NCBI GenBank assembly: GCA_963170055.1
Contig: CAUJGJ010000125.1
Span: forward strand, 1,311,001 to 1,375,000
From: Halisarca cf. caerulea
Lineage: Eukaryota; Porifera; Demospongiae; Chondrillida; Halisarcidae
Direction: 5' to 3'
DNA: 64,000 nucleotides
Part shown: positions 1 through 59,534 of the stretch, piece after piece
Position numbering within the stretch: the first letter of the stretch is position 1
Layout of the letters: the number at the start of each line of letters is the position of its first letter
Position numbers and translations under genes: made by a program
Notes under the pieces: model-generated
Told to the model about the DNA's origin: nothing
What the model saw: the letters and a program-made list of their open reading frames with translations, nothing else
Database searches by the model: none

Positions 1-14345
<14,345 letters not shown>

Positions 14346-14690
14346 TTAATTAACTGTAGTGTAAATAATTCAACCTCGACTCAAACCTAGAACGATAAAT
14401 TTCATGGAAAAATCAAGCCAAATGGTAGAAAACAAGATGAAAATTGTGCTAGGGTGAACTTCGTAAATCACTCACAAACATTCATTTATTCGTCCTGGAG
14501 CGTCCTGGAGCTTATTGCATTCGTGGTTGCACGTGAATGGTGCTCGGAATCGTTGTCCACTTTACGTTATATGACTAATTTATATGTAATCCCACAGCGT
14601 TCTCCACTGTATATTAGTATATCCACATCCAATATAATACACATAACACAGATTTTCAGTTTGCGCGGGGAATTGTATGAGAGGGAAAAC
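14346..14690. promoter_or_regulatory. Probable bidirectional promoter region
   Basis: This 345-bp gap separates the divergent start codons of the helicase gene (14345, minus) and the STAG gene (14691, plus). It must hold both 5' UTRs and core promoters. No convincing TATA box is visible on either strand. An in-frame ORF extends upstream of the STAG start, but the chosen ATG is the one followed by the basic cohesin-type N terminus. Confidence 0.6.
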
Positions 14691-34359
<19,669 letters not shown>

Positions 34360-36631
34360 CCATTTGTGATCATTCATACATACATACGTACTATCATCTA
34401 CCGATTTACACTATATTAGTTATAGACCCTCTTAACTTGTATGCAAACAATAGTGGGAAAGACTACCATATCTACACACAATATATAACATTCAATTTGT
34501 TTTTTTTTATTATTCTAAACAACCATCACTGTTTGTCTGTAGCGTTGTGTTACGTTGTTTAAATGGAGCATATTGGAATGGCTGTTGACACGATGGTTTA
34601 CTATTATACTGTGTCCTTATTTGGGAGCGTCCACTATCCGAGGTTCCACTGTACAGTAATGTGCATGCATGCCACATGCAACATGTTATTTCACGTACAG
34701 TCCTCTAAGCTAGTACTTTGTACGTGCATATTTCGGTTACTCTAACCGTAACAGTACGACACATAGTACTATACGGTAGCCCTTCAAGTTGCATGGTTCT
34801 CTATTTAGATCTGACAGTGTTTAATATACTTACAACTGCCTGTTAAGCTGCAGTAGTTTGCCAGCCCACCCTGCATGTCCTTTATTTTCAATGATTCGGA
34901 AGTAATTTGTGGGAACTTCTGCCTTGACAATGTGTAAATGGTTTATGAAGGAAAGGTTCAGCAGTGCCAGACTACCCTTCACCTGACAGTGTGTTACATG
35001 CACAACAACAGTGCTTGAGGGTAATTGTAACAGAGTTCTAAAAGACTATTTTATTCAGGAAATTCTTCCCTTAAACCATAGATACTCTATAACAGAATCC
35101 CATATTGACTGAATGATTGATTTGCTTCGTGGTAGACTCCCTCCTTACAACTGATGGCATTCCATAGTTTGCCAATTTAAAAAAAAAAATGGAAGATTTG
35201 TGATTTTATAAAGTACTTCAGGATTGAATTCCTCCAGATCTCCATTACAAATGCTAACTGCCACTTCATATAATTTGTTAAATGTTTATTATAATGTTGA
35301 GAAGCAGGCCTAGGGCTTATTATTGACAACAATTATTATAAAAATAATCAGAAAAACCCTTGACAGGAGATTTCCTGTCCTTTCCCATTTAATTTACTAG
35401 GTACTTTGCAACTTTTGATGTGAGATAGTGCACTAGCTGGCAATGTCTGTGACATGCAAAACAGGATGTCATACAAACTTGGTGTATACTTTTGAACAAT
35501 GGCTGATAGTTTTGTTCAATATTTTCTTGATACCATAAATTTACTCAAACTGGATTGGGATTTCTATGAATTCAATGGTGTAGTAGTTTAAGTTTATGGT
35601 CATTATGGACTGTGTTTTGACTTAGTCTAGTGGTACTGTAGTATCTCTACAGGATAGACTTGCTTTAACAAGTACTGTTACAGTAACTGTAACAGTTTCC
35701 AGGGGCAGATTTCGGGGGGGGGGGGGGGGGGGGGGCTTGGGCCGGGGAGTTAATTGGCTGTAACACAGTACAGTGGTATGTAGAGGAAGCATGCATGTTC
35801 CAGTAGGTAGCTAGCTATAGGGGCAGGGGCATGCTTCTTCAGAGAAAAGGTGACCATAAAATCTGTACTAATTGCAATTATGTCGTATATGAGTGCAACC
35901 ATTTTGTCAACTATTCATTGATTGGATCAGAATCAGATTATTGATTCAAGGATTTAGTCAACATATCAAACTTTTCCAGCCCTCTCCTCCGTGTAAGTGA
36001 GCACTTGCATGAACTTCACTCTCACAGTCACTAGCTCTGGTACGTCCCAGTGAAATGTTTTGACCAGTCTGCAATGTCCATGAACTTATATTAATTTTAA
36101 TCATAGCATCTATAGTAGCTTCAGGATCTGAATCATTGTCTTGTGGTCAAGCTGAATGGTGGCTCACATGTGTGTGCATGTGTGTGTGGTGGGGTGAGGG
36201 AGGGGAAGGGGGAGCCCCAGGCATATTGGGGAAATGCTGACTATATCTATCATGCTTATTGTAAGTCCAAATTATAATGGCCCGGGGCAGTAAATCCAGG
36301 TTTAGATAGAATAACTTCAGATACATAACATTATACTTGAGTTTAATTGTGATCCAACCATAGAATTAAAGAGAAGCCTGTATGGCAAACACACTGGGAG
36401 CGTGTGCATTACTTCGTCTGAGTTTGTATTAAATTGTTAAATTTTCAAACTAGACACATACACCCTAGCTGCAGGTTAATGGTGCATGGATGGGCTCTCT
36501 CAACCATGCAGGTTAAAAGGTCAGAGGGTATAGGATTTTGAACAATGTCATGCATGGCTTGCATTCATAATATTATTGTAATAGTTATGTAATGCATTAC
36601 AGGATGACTCTATCCCAAACTTGCCTGCTGC
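34360..36631. other. Intergenic region between STAG and BPI gene A
   Basis: No gene is visible. It holds a half MITE (about 34629-34655), a run of about 22 G at 35714-35735 and AT-rich unique sequence. No clear AATAAA signal was found close to the STAG stop codon. The last 120 bp lead into the conserved BPI promoter. Confidence 0.6.
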
Positions 36632-36639
36632 TATAAATA
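36632..36639 (+). promoter_or_regulatory. TATA box of BPI gene A
   Basis: TATAAATA, 117 bp before the ATG, in the context CTGCTATAAATA that is repeated before genes B and C. The sequence following it (AGCTTCAGNAA, then GTGACAGCAC) is shared by all three copies, which supports a common core promoter and 5' UTR. Confidence 0.75.
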
Positions 36640-36748
36640 GTTCCACACATGTAGATAGCTTCAGAATTATTGTGACAGCTAGTCTCAGCTGTGACAGCAC
36701 CCAGTTACTGAAGGTTGTGAAACTTGATCTCACGGAGAAGCATTGGCA

Positions 36749-43453
<6,705 letters not shown>

Positions 43454-46400
43454 GCTGATGGGCATACTGAGTGCAAATTCTTGGCTTGCAAGGCATACAA
43501 TTCATGGCATTCCTCGGTAATTTTTTTATAAATTCTTAACCAGTATCATATACAGTGTAAACATTAAATTGAGCCTCATCACATCATTATTATTCAGTAT
43601 GTGCTGTCACCTAGATATCTTTAGTTTGTCTGCAAGCTTCAAACATTGATTTGATTCAGAAATATTTATATTTGCTACAGTGTTGTACCTGTCTGTAGTA
43701 TATCTGATTCGATCTACTGTAGAACTCGACAATGCTTAGTAAGTCCCTTGAAGAGAAGGCGAAATTAGTACTCCTTATATCAGGGGTACTTAATATTAAG
43801 ACCTGCAGATTTACATATACACTTTGTTTATAGGTGGGAACATAATGAGGAGTACTTACTATACTGTAGTACTATCCAGGAGTACGTACTAACCTAAGTA
43901 CAGAGCAAGTTCCATGCACTTTAATTAATTTATACATATCAATACTGTTAGTTCTGTACTTAGTACTTAGCTTTGCTTTTGTACTTAAATTTGTAAAGAA
44001 ATGTGCAAAGAAATTTCAAATTGGAAATACTGTACAGTGCATGAATATAGGAAGAACCTATATATGTACCTCAATACATTAAACAAGGGAAATATATAGC
44101 ATAATACTATAATGTGTATGTTGATGTTCAACAAGTTGCGTCCTGAGCCTCACATGCAATTCAAGTCACTTTACATGTAGGTAACAGCAAAGTTAATGTT
44201 GAATCCCTCGATCGATGTAGTTTCACTCACAGACACTAACTTATGGTATAAAATTGCATCATGTAGTAGGGGTTCTTGTAGAAAGGAGGATGGGCCCACA
44301 CTGATAGTATAGAGCTTGGGCAAGGTCTCATAAAAATGAAGCATGCAGTCTTGGTCATCATTGAGAGTATTTCTTCTAGAAGCTCCTATCAGTGTGTTAA
44401 ATTTGATCATAGATTCCTGATCCTGAGCACCAGTGGAATCAATTAATTCCCTTAGTGTATTTGGAAAGTGAGTGTTCTCCCATGCATGCATGCATGTTAT
44501 CATTAAAATTAATGTACTAGGATAACGCCTATGGTATAAAACTGACATGGGTCACAGCATAGATATTCAAATGGATAGCGCATCTATGATGTGAACAAAC
44601 AAAAATCATAGTGCCATTTTTGTAGTATCATGCAAGTGGCTTTCAGCACTTGGGTCCTGTGCGTATTCCCCTCACATTGTCAAGGTCACTGATATCATCA
44701 TACAAACAATTGCATAATGTAAACTTGTGGTGGACAAGGGAGTATACGTATTCTTGTGGTTATCAGTACAGGATGTTGACAAGGCATTGTTGAGCGTCAA
44801 CAATGATAATACTGTACATATAGTAATAATAGCGCAATAAATTATTATAATACTGCAATATACCGCAGGTTATTTTAATTCTAGACCCTCCAAATAATAT
44901 TATTATCACCAAGTTTGAACTTTCCCACTGTTTTCATAACATTTTGGCAAACTTTAAATTTTAATAGGGAGCAATACTTACTTAATTTGATGCCAATTTT
45001 TGCCAATTTCAATTGTATCTAGGCAGACTTTGAAGGTCTAAATCCCAGAAGAACCAAAACATGGTGATCAATGTATAATTTAATCCATTTCAGCCATGCT
45101 TTCTTGTATGAATATAACAACAGTGAAACTTGCTTAGTAAGTACCCCTGGCTAAAAGGACATGCAGAAGTGTACTATCAGCAAGGTTCTGTCCAATGGGG
45201 GGAAGCTTCCACCCTAAACTCTCCAGCTTCAATCCCAAAAAATTCCAACTGTAGTGCAAATTACCATAGAAAAGGCCCTATTTAAGTGTCAAAATTAACC
45301 TTAAATGGTCTGAAATACCACCTTAATAGCCTAAAAACTCAAGTTTTCCCTGGGGGGCATGCCCCCAACCCCCCCCCCCCCCCTAGTTACATATTACATA
45401 TATATCCCTGCACTCCACACATATATCTGCACCTCTTTACAGATATCACTGCAGCTGCATATAGATGTCTAGGATATCACATGCGTATGTACATATCTGC
45501 CCCCTATTATACCCCCCCCCCCCCCCCAATCATTATTCTGAAGAGAAACCCTGCATAAATATTATATACAATACAATACATACATCAAAAGTACGGGCAT
45601 ATCTCGCACAGCAGTCATGCACTGTAATACTCAAGATTCGAATTCCCCCCCAAAATTCTAATCCGAGAGAGACCCCTGATCAGGGTTGGTTTATATATGC
45701 ACTCACGAGGTATACATTCATGTACACAGGGACAGAATGATATTGAAGTACTTAATATTCAGGAGAATGTATAAACCAGATACTTACTAAACAAGTTTCA
45801 TTTGTACCTGGAATGCGTATTACGTTTCATGCAGTGGTTATCAACACAGGGTACTGAGCTTCTTAATAAAAATAATATTATTAAAATGATAACAATAAAT
45901 ATTTTCTGAACATATTTTTAGTTAGTGGAGATTCCCTACTAGTATCATCCCCATTATTAGGGGAATTTTGGGTTTTCATAAAGAGGGTCAGGACTTTTGG
46001 GTTTCATGTGAGATCATGCTGGTTTGTTGACGTGCAAGGAGGGTTGAGGTCATACTATGCTTAGCTTGGTCTATATCTTCTGGAAATTGGCATCATAGTT
46101 CAGTGCAATTTTTGCCTGGCCTCTTTTCATAGATTTAGAATTACAATGTTGTACTGTAAATTCAAAGATTCAGTCTCTCATGCTAGTAGTAATATGAGCT
46201 TGCAATCCCCATAGCTCTCCTTTACTTCACTGCGATATTGTCATGCTGGAAGATTAATTGATTTTCAACCTCATGAAGTGCACACACTAGGACAAGCATC
46301 TTCATTGTATTAAAGTGCAGTGCCAAACTACTCCCTCCCCCCCCCCCCTCAAACCTCATCCCCCAGTTGTTCATGTACATACTGTAATTATATTAGCCGG

Positions 46401-46787
46401 GTATATAATCTGATGCATGTAGGTTTAGATCTACAATCATTAGAGAGATGAAATAGTGTAATTTGATTCTATGCACCATGATAGCACGAGAAGCCTGGCA
46501 GACGAATAAAGAGTGTGCATGACTTCATCTTGGTGCTGTGTTGTTAAACTTTCAACTTGGTTGGATAAACACTTAGTCTACAGATTCAATCACACTATAT
46601 GGGTTCTAGTCAAGGATGGGGACTTTGAGTATACGCTTACATTTCATATAGCTAGGGGCTTGCACCTCATTTTGTCTAACACGTAGTGACATGGTGACCT
46701 GATGGTAGCATTGCAAGTACATGGTGGTTTTAGCCAGAATTCCCTCTTATGACAAAATTTCCTGTTTATCCCAACCTTGTCTACTGC
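43454..46787. other. Intergenic region between BPI genes A and B
   Basis: No confident gene. It contains pairs of CAGTGAAACTTGCTTAGTAAGTAC-type ends (about 43722-43918 and 45121-45806) that look like further MITEs, C-runs at 45369-45383 and 45514-45527, and a minus-strand ORF at 44548-44171 (125 aa, unrecognised). The block around 44170-44560 has a diverged homologue at 54000-54560, so it belongs to the duplicated unit. Confidence 0.6.
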
Positions 46788-46795
46788 TATAAATA
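46788..46795 (+). promoter_or_regulatory. TATA box of BPI gene B
   Basis: TATAAATA in the context CTACTGCTATAAATATCCCC, 90 bp before the ATG and conserved with genes A and C. Confidence 0.75.
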
Positions 46796-46877
46796 TCCCC
46801 ACACAGTTAGCTTCAGCAACAGTTTTACTGTGACAGCACTCAGATACTGAAGCAGCTATCACACAAAGAAGCATTCC

Positions 46878-53378
<6,501 letters not shown>

Positions 53379-55128
53379 GCTACCAGACATCGTCAAAATC
53401 TTGGCAAGAAATCAATGTCATATCTTCATGGCATTCATCATCTTCAGTAACTACTCCACCAGTACCTTCCTGTGCAAACTTTGAACCTTATCATGTCATT
53501 TTTATTCAGTATACGCAGTCACCTAGATATCTGTAATATTCCTGCAAGTTTCAAAAATTGATTTGATTCAGAAATACCTACATATTCTACAGTATTGTAC
53601 CCACCTATACTATCTGGTTCCATCTGCAGTAACTGTAGAACTTGCTTAGTAAATACTTTGAAGGAAAGACAAAATCAGTATTCCTTATCAGGGGTACAGT
53701 ACTTCCTGACAGTGTACTATATGTCTCTACAGAATCATGTACAGGGGAGGAGACAGAATGAGGAGTGTATACTAGCTACTTTTTTCTATGTAATACTATT
53801 TAGTAACCCATGTACAAAGCAAGTTCTACTGCTGTGCTGACAGTATGTACTTTAATGCAAAGAAAGTTGGAAATATGGTACATGAATGCGGTACATAAGA
53901 ACCTATACGTGCCTCAACACACTGCATGAACAGTGGGAATAGCATAATACTAATGTTGATGTTCAACAAGTTATATGCCCTCACTATTCAAGTCACATTA
54001 CATGCACAATCATAGTAAAGTCAATATGTCAAATCCCTGTAGCTGTAGTTTCACTCACAGACACTATCTTAAGGCACTGGTAGGAGTGTCTATAGAAAGC
54101 CTTATGGAGGATGAGCTCACACTGAACTGATATGTATTAGGACTTGCATGAGCAAGATCTCTTAAACAATGAAGCAAATCTTGGTCATCATTGAGGATAA
54201 TTCTTTCGGATTCCGAAGTTCCTAAAGTATCAAGATATTGTAAATTTGATACAGTGAGTGGAGGAGCATTTTAGGACTTTGACAGTACATCCTGATTCTG
54301 AGCACCAGCAGAATCAATCGAGTTGAACAAAGAGCGAGAGATACATCCTTGCATTATTGTTATTACCTTTGTATTTGGATGATGGATGTTACCCAGAATT
54401 CTCCCAAGTTATAATCAATAGTTTAGGATCAACACCCTTGGTATAAAACTGACATGGGGTTGCAGCATATAGATATTCTAATGGATATAGTGTATCAATG
54501 GTGTGCACAAACAAGGATTGTGCATGATACCATTTTTGTAGTATTATGTAAGTGACCAGCACTGACTGATATAAACTTGCACAAAGTGTGTTTAGTAAGG
54601 ACCAAAGAGAGAACCCAGCGTCAACCAAGTGTAAGGAGCCACCCAGTGGACCACAAGAGGGCAGACCAAATAGCACCAAAGGCACATGCCCCGGGCAGTA
54701 TACACCACATTGGGCTATACGTACAAGTGTGTATTCCCCTCACAAGGTCACTGCATATTACCATATTATAATAATACAAAATTAATATGGCATAGTGTTA
54801 ACTTAATTGTGGTGCAAGGGAGAAGTTTGGTGGTTATCTGAACAGGATGGTGACATAGCATTGTTAAGCTTCAACATAGTAGTAACAATAATAAATTAAT
54901 AATAATATAATTATAATGAGCAGCCTTTATTGGATTATTGTCACAAACTAAGTTTGGATTCTCTGACTGTTTTCATAACATTTTGGCAAATTTCGTGAAC
55001 ATGCTTGTTTTGATGCCATACAATTCTTGTCTGAAGAATTTGAAGGTCTAAATCCCAAAAGAACCAAAGCATGTTGATGTCTAAATTTACACTTTCTTGA
55101 CAATGTATTGATATAACAACTAACTAAT

Positions 55129-55370
55129 ACAGTGGAACGTGCTAGTAAGTACCTGAAAGGGTACAATGTCATGTAGAATCAGTATTCATTATCAGCCGTA
55201 CTATCAGGGTTGGTCTATTTACATGACGTTTTGATTGATTATTGATTACGGTATACACAGCTATAGGCCTACCTGGGACAGAATGAGATCGAAGTATACT
55301 CTTACATGTTCAGTTATTCAGGAGTATGTATAAACCACTGCAGGTACTTATTAAGCAAGTTCCACTGTTA
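55129..55370. mobile_element. MITE with ACAGTGGAACNTGC ends
   Basis: ACAGTGGAACGTGCTAGTAA at the left and TTATTAAGCAAGTTCCACTGT at the right form imperfect inverted ends. Similar ends occur at 43722/43918, 45121/45806 and 53629/53832. Confidence 0.65.
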
Positions 55371-55626
55371 CAATATCTGGAATACGAGAAAACATAGCGT
55401 TTCAAAATCTGTGGTTATCAACACAGGGTGCTGAGCTTCTCAATAATAATAAGAATGATAATATTTTTCCTGAATATATTTTTAGTTAGTGGAGATTTCC
55501 TATAATTATAGTATCCTCCCCCCCCCCCCCCAGGGGACTTTTGGGTTGTGATATTAGCCTGCAGGGGACTTTGGTTTAAGTTAATGTGAGATCATGTAGG
55601 TCTGTTGACTGCAAAACAGGATGTTA

Positions 55627-55979
55627 TACTGTATAGCGAAAAAATTGGTGAGGGTTTTAATTTGGCGTTTTGGAGGATTTGTGGAAGAAACACCAAATTT
55701 AAAAGTTGTCAATATTGTAATCATTGCAAAATCTATGTTTTGAAATTTTCTGCACTTATTTTCCGCATACTTCTCTCAGCCGCCATGTTTCTAACGTATA
55801 ACATGGCGGCAGAGCAATGGTATCGCTACGATCGTGGGACGAACCCCTCAGAAATCATTTAAACTAACAATAGTTTGTAGTATTTATGTTCAATTTGCCA
55901 CATTCAATTTGTGCCAATACCATCTGGAAACGAATTCACCAAATATAATGCTCGTCAAAATTTTCCGCTATATGGTATA
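55627..55979. mobile_element. MITE related to the 41713 element
   Basis: ATACTGTATAGCGAAAAAAT at the left and AAAATTTTCCGCTATATGGTATA at the right are inverted ends. TTTGGCGTTTTGG in the core resembles the 41713-42145 element. Confidence 0.65.
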
Positions 55980-55990
55980 CTGTATAATTG

Positions 55991-56060
55991 TATATATATA
56001 TATATATATATATTTTAGCGTCCGCCATGTTGTTGACATATATATATATATATATATATA
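55991..56060. repeat. Two (AT)n tracts
   Basis: TA repeats at about 55991-56014 and 56038-56060, separated by TTTTAGCGTCCGCCATGTTG. Confidence 0.9.
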
Positions 56061-56226
56061 CATAGGTACACACATGGGCAAAAGAAAAAGGCATACACAC
56101 AAAATAAAAAGAAACCATAACATACATAGATTGTAAATAATCACAGATATGCTTTACGGCAAGTACCAAGGATGGCCATGCAATTAAATCGTTGAATTAT
56201 CACACTTATCCATTGGCACAATTGGC

Positions 56227-56228
<2 letters not shown>

Positions 56229-56290
<62 letters not shown>
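56229..56290. repeat. (AT)n microsatellite
   Basis: About 60 bp of pure TA upstream of BPI gene C. Confidence 0.95.
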
Positions 56291-56292
<2 letters not shown>

Positions 56293-57219
56293 GCATGGTC
56301 TATATCTTGAGAATTGGCTTCCGTTCAGCTTTCTTAGTACCTGGAAAAGTGAGATAATCTGAAGTGACCACACGCATCTTTGTAATATTATGTACACTCA
56401 AACTGGTCCAGGATTAGAACTTCAATGAATCAGATGCAGTGCATGCAGATGTACAGAATCACTAATTATATTTGCTGAACTTATTATACTTCAAACATGT
56501 ACATAGTATACATACATGGGTATATATTAAATTTTAATTTATTGTCAACATTTCAGCAAACTTCATATACTGTGTTTTATTTTTAATTGGCCAAGTGACT
56601 GGGCAGTTAGGGCAGTGCAGTACAGTGATGTACTTTACAAGAGGAAGATGCATATTATAATATTGTAATTATGGACCTGAGATATTATTAGCTATGTAGG
56701 GGGCTTGGGGACGTGCTTCTCCTGAGAAAAAGCATAATACAGAACCCACAAAATTAGTTGTCATTATTATCTGATTTGGATCTTCTTATCATACAGGTCC
56801 TGGATATAAATTAAATATAAATTGTGTAAACAATATCAGAGCTGGAAACTATATAGATTAGGTTTGTGTTACTTTGAACTTTGTCTTTATGACATGCAAT
56901 AATTACATGGCATAGTTTGAGAGATGAATTAAGTATAGTGACATCTGATCCCATGCACCATGATAGCAAGAGAAGCCTGGCAAACTAATAGGGAGCATGC
57001 AACTTCATCTTCATTGGTGATGTGTTGTTAAACTCTCAAACCGAACACAACCATGCTGTATGGGGTCTCGTTAAGGATGGGATCTTTGAGTAGGATTACA
57101 TGCACCTCATTTTGCCTAACACATACTGGTGACCTGGTGGTAACACTGTAATTACATTGTGGTTTTAGCCAGAAATCCATCTAATGACAGATTTCCTGTT
57201 TATCCCAACCTTCTACTGC

Positions 57220-57227
57220 TATAAATA
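57220..57227 (+). promoter_or_regulatory. TATA box of BPI gene C
   Basis: TATAAATA in CTACTGCTATAAATATCCCC, 92 bp before the ATG; the surrounding 150 bp are nearly identical to gene B. Confidence 0.75.
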
Positions 57228-57311
57228 TCCCCACACAATTTGCTTCAGCAACAGTTTCACTGTGACAGCACTCAGATACTGAAGCAGCTATCATACGAAG
57301 AAGCATTGACG

Positions 57312-59486
57312 ATGTTGAAAATGTACCTGCAGTGTTTAATACTGTCTGTACTGTGCATTTGCTCTCAGCTGGTAGTCAGTTCCTGCCCAAATCCCAACAA
57401 TCCAGGAGTAGCTGTAGGGATCACTCAAAAGGGTCTGAATGATGGTAAGGACATAATATGCATTATGGTTTATGAGTGCATTTATTCAATAACATTAACT
57501 ACAAATTCAAAATCAGAACCAGATTGATGTCGTCAAGGTCCAATTAACTTATAGTGTAACACATTCTGCTTTGATCATGTCTGAGTTTTGATATTACATA
57601 TTATATTATTTATATAAGTTTTAAAATAATATCTGTTACATTAGATGTTTATCACTCCATGCACTGATGATCATGTTAATTACATCTATGCTAAGCCAAT
57701 GACATCATGTCATTAATATTAATTAATGCTGGTTGTTTATAGTTGCACAGATTGGTGTATCCTCACTCCAAAACCAGCTTCATGGTACCACTATCCCTAA
57801 TTTCAGCTACAGTGCGTTTCGTACGACCATGTAAGTTATACCAGCCTTCCCACCTCAATGACATCTATTTTCTGCTATTTTATAACATGTGTCTTATTGT
57901 ATCCATGAAATTGTAGAATTCGAATAAATACATTTCGTGTAACAAAGTATTCGCTCACAACCTCAGCAAGTGGATTGAAACCAAGTATTTCGGTTGATGC
58001 TGCAGCTTCCATTGGCTACAAATACTGTATTTCATTTTTTTGGTGAGTCTTGATTCTGAATCAGATCTTCTTGTCACAGATTGAACCTACTACATTCCAT
58101 ATAACTATAGCTGGGGGTTTAAATTAGGAATTCACTTGCTGTACCAAGTCTAATCAAACTCTGTCTAGCTCTATGCCCATCTAGGCTGATGTATGCCTAG
58201 CCCAATGCCCATCCACCCCTCAGTGCAGTAAACACCCCCACCCTGTAATTGTTTCAATGATTTTTGACAATAGACAATTGTTTTTATCCTTAGACATCCT
58301 TATTCCATTTTTAATGTTTTATATACGCACATACAGTCAGTCACCCCTGATATATTCAAACTGGTTTATCCGAAAACCTCATTTATCCAACACTCCACTG
58401 TGAATCACCATCACTATAATTATATATATCATATACTTAGTATAGAATTTACCTTAATTTATCCAACACCTGCATGGTTTACCTGACACATTTTAGAAGG
58501 AACAAACATGGTCAGATAAACAATAGCCCACTATATATTATGGCTATACATTATATCATTTTGGCTAAATTGTCAAGGCATATGACCATAAACAGGACCT
58601 GGTGTTAAAAGGCCATTATAGGCCTCTCAAAATGCTCAAATTTAAATATATCTTTCTATGATATAGGGGATCATCATGGTGTTATAATGGGAACCTGGAT
58701 GCAAGTGCAACAATACAGTTGTCAGCAGATATCAATGTTGGAGTTAAGGACTGTACTTACACACTTTCAACAAGTCAGTGTGATGCCTCAGTTTCTAATT
58801 TGCAAATAAGCCATGGAGGATCTCTAGGGTGAGTTTCACTGGCGGGTGCATGGTAGTGTGAAAGTATTAAATTCAACCATTGGCAAGTTTGAATGTGTTT
58901 TTATGATAATGAATCCAGGACCTGCTTAGTTATATATATTTGTCTGCTATAAGTTTGTCAGTTCATATTTTTCATGCATATTTTCTCTTTTAGTTCTATT
59001 CTGAATGCATTAACTAATATCTTCAAGAGTAAAATAGCAGATGTATTTGAGCAACAGGTTAGTGGTCATGTACTCATTTGCCAGTTGTACTGTGTCATGA
59101 TTATATATTTTTTAGCAACAAAAGAAACACTATGGGTAACTGTTCAAAATTCTCTCTGCAAACACATTCCAGATTTGTCCACTGGTAGAAAAGCAAATTA
59201 TGAGTAGTGGAACTGAAGCCATCCAGTCATTCAATAGTAAGCATTAGAGATTCTGACCGTGCCTGAATATATAGGCACATTTTCCTATATATTATATTGT
59301 TTCTATATTACTTTAAAATAGAAACAATTCCTTTGTTTAAGAATGTGGGAATAGACTATAGTCTGCTGGACTCAGTAGTCACAGGAGGCAACTATGCTGC
59401 TTCCAAGCTAAAGGTTAGTAATTTTATCAGGAACACATGCGTACACACACACACACACACGCACACACACTCACACATTGACACAC

Positions 59487-59534
<48 letters not shown>

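Larger units (their letters stand above)
53379..57219. other. Intergenic region between BPI genes B and C
   Basis: No confident gene. Seen: a segment homologous to the A-B spacer (54000-54560), TIR-bounded elements (about 53629-53832 and 55129-55370), a MITE at 55627-55979, C-run at 55518-55531, and (AT)n tracts at 55991-56060 and 56229-56290. The last several hundred bases match the sequence upstream of gene B. Confidence 0.6.

Noticed and set aside
36743..36748. Upstream TTG start for BPI gene A
   Set aside because: The ATG at 36749 gives a normal signal peptide and matches the start position of genes B and C.
57240..57311. Longer N terminus for BPI gene C
   Set aside because: The extension begins at a non-ATG codon in the 5' UTR shared by all copies; the ATG at 57312 aligns with the other genes.
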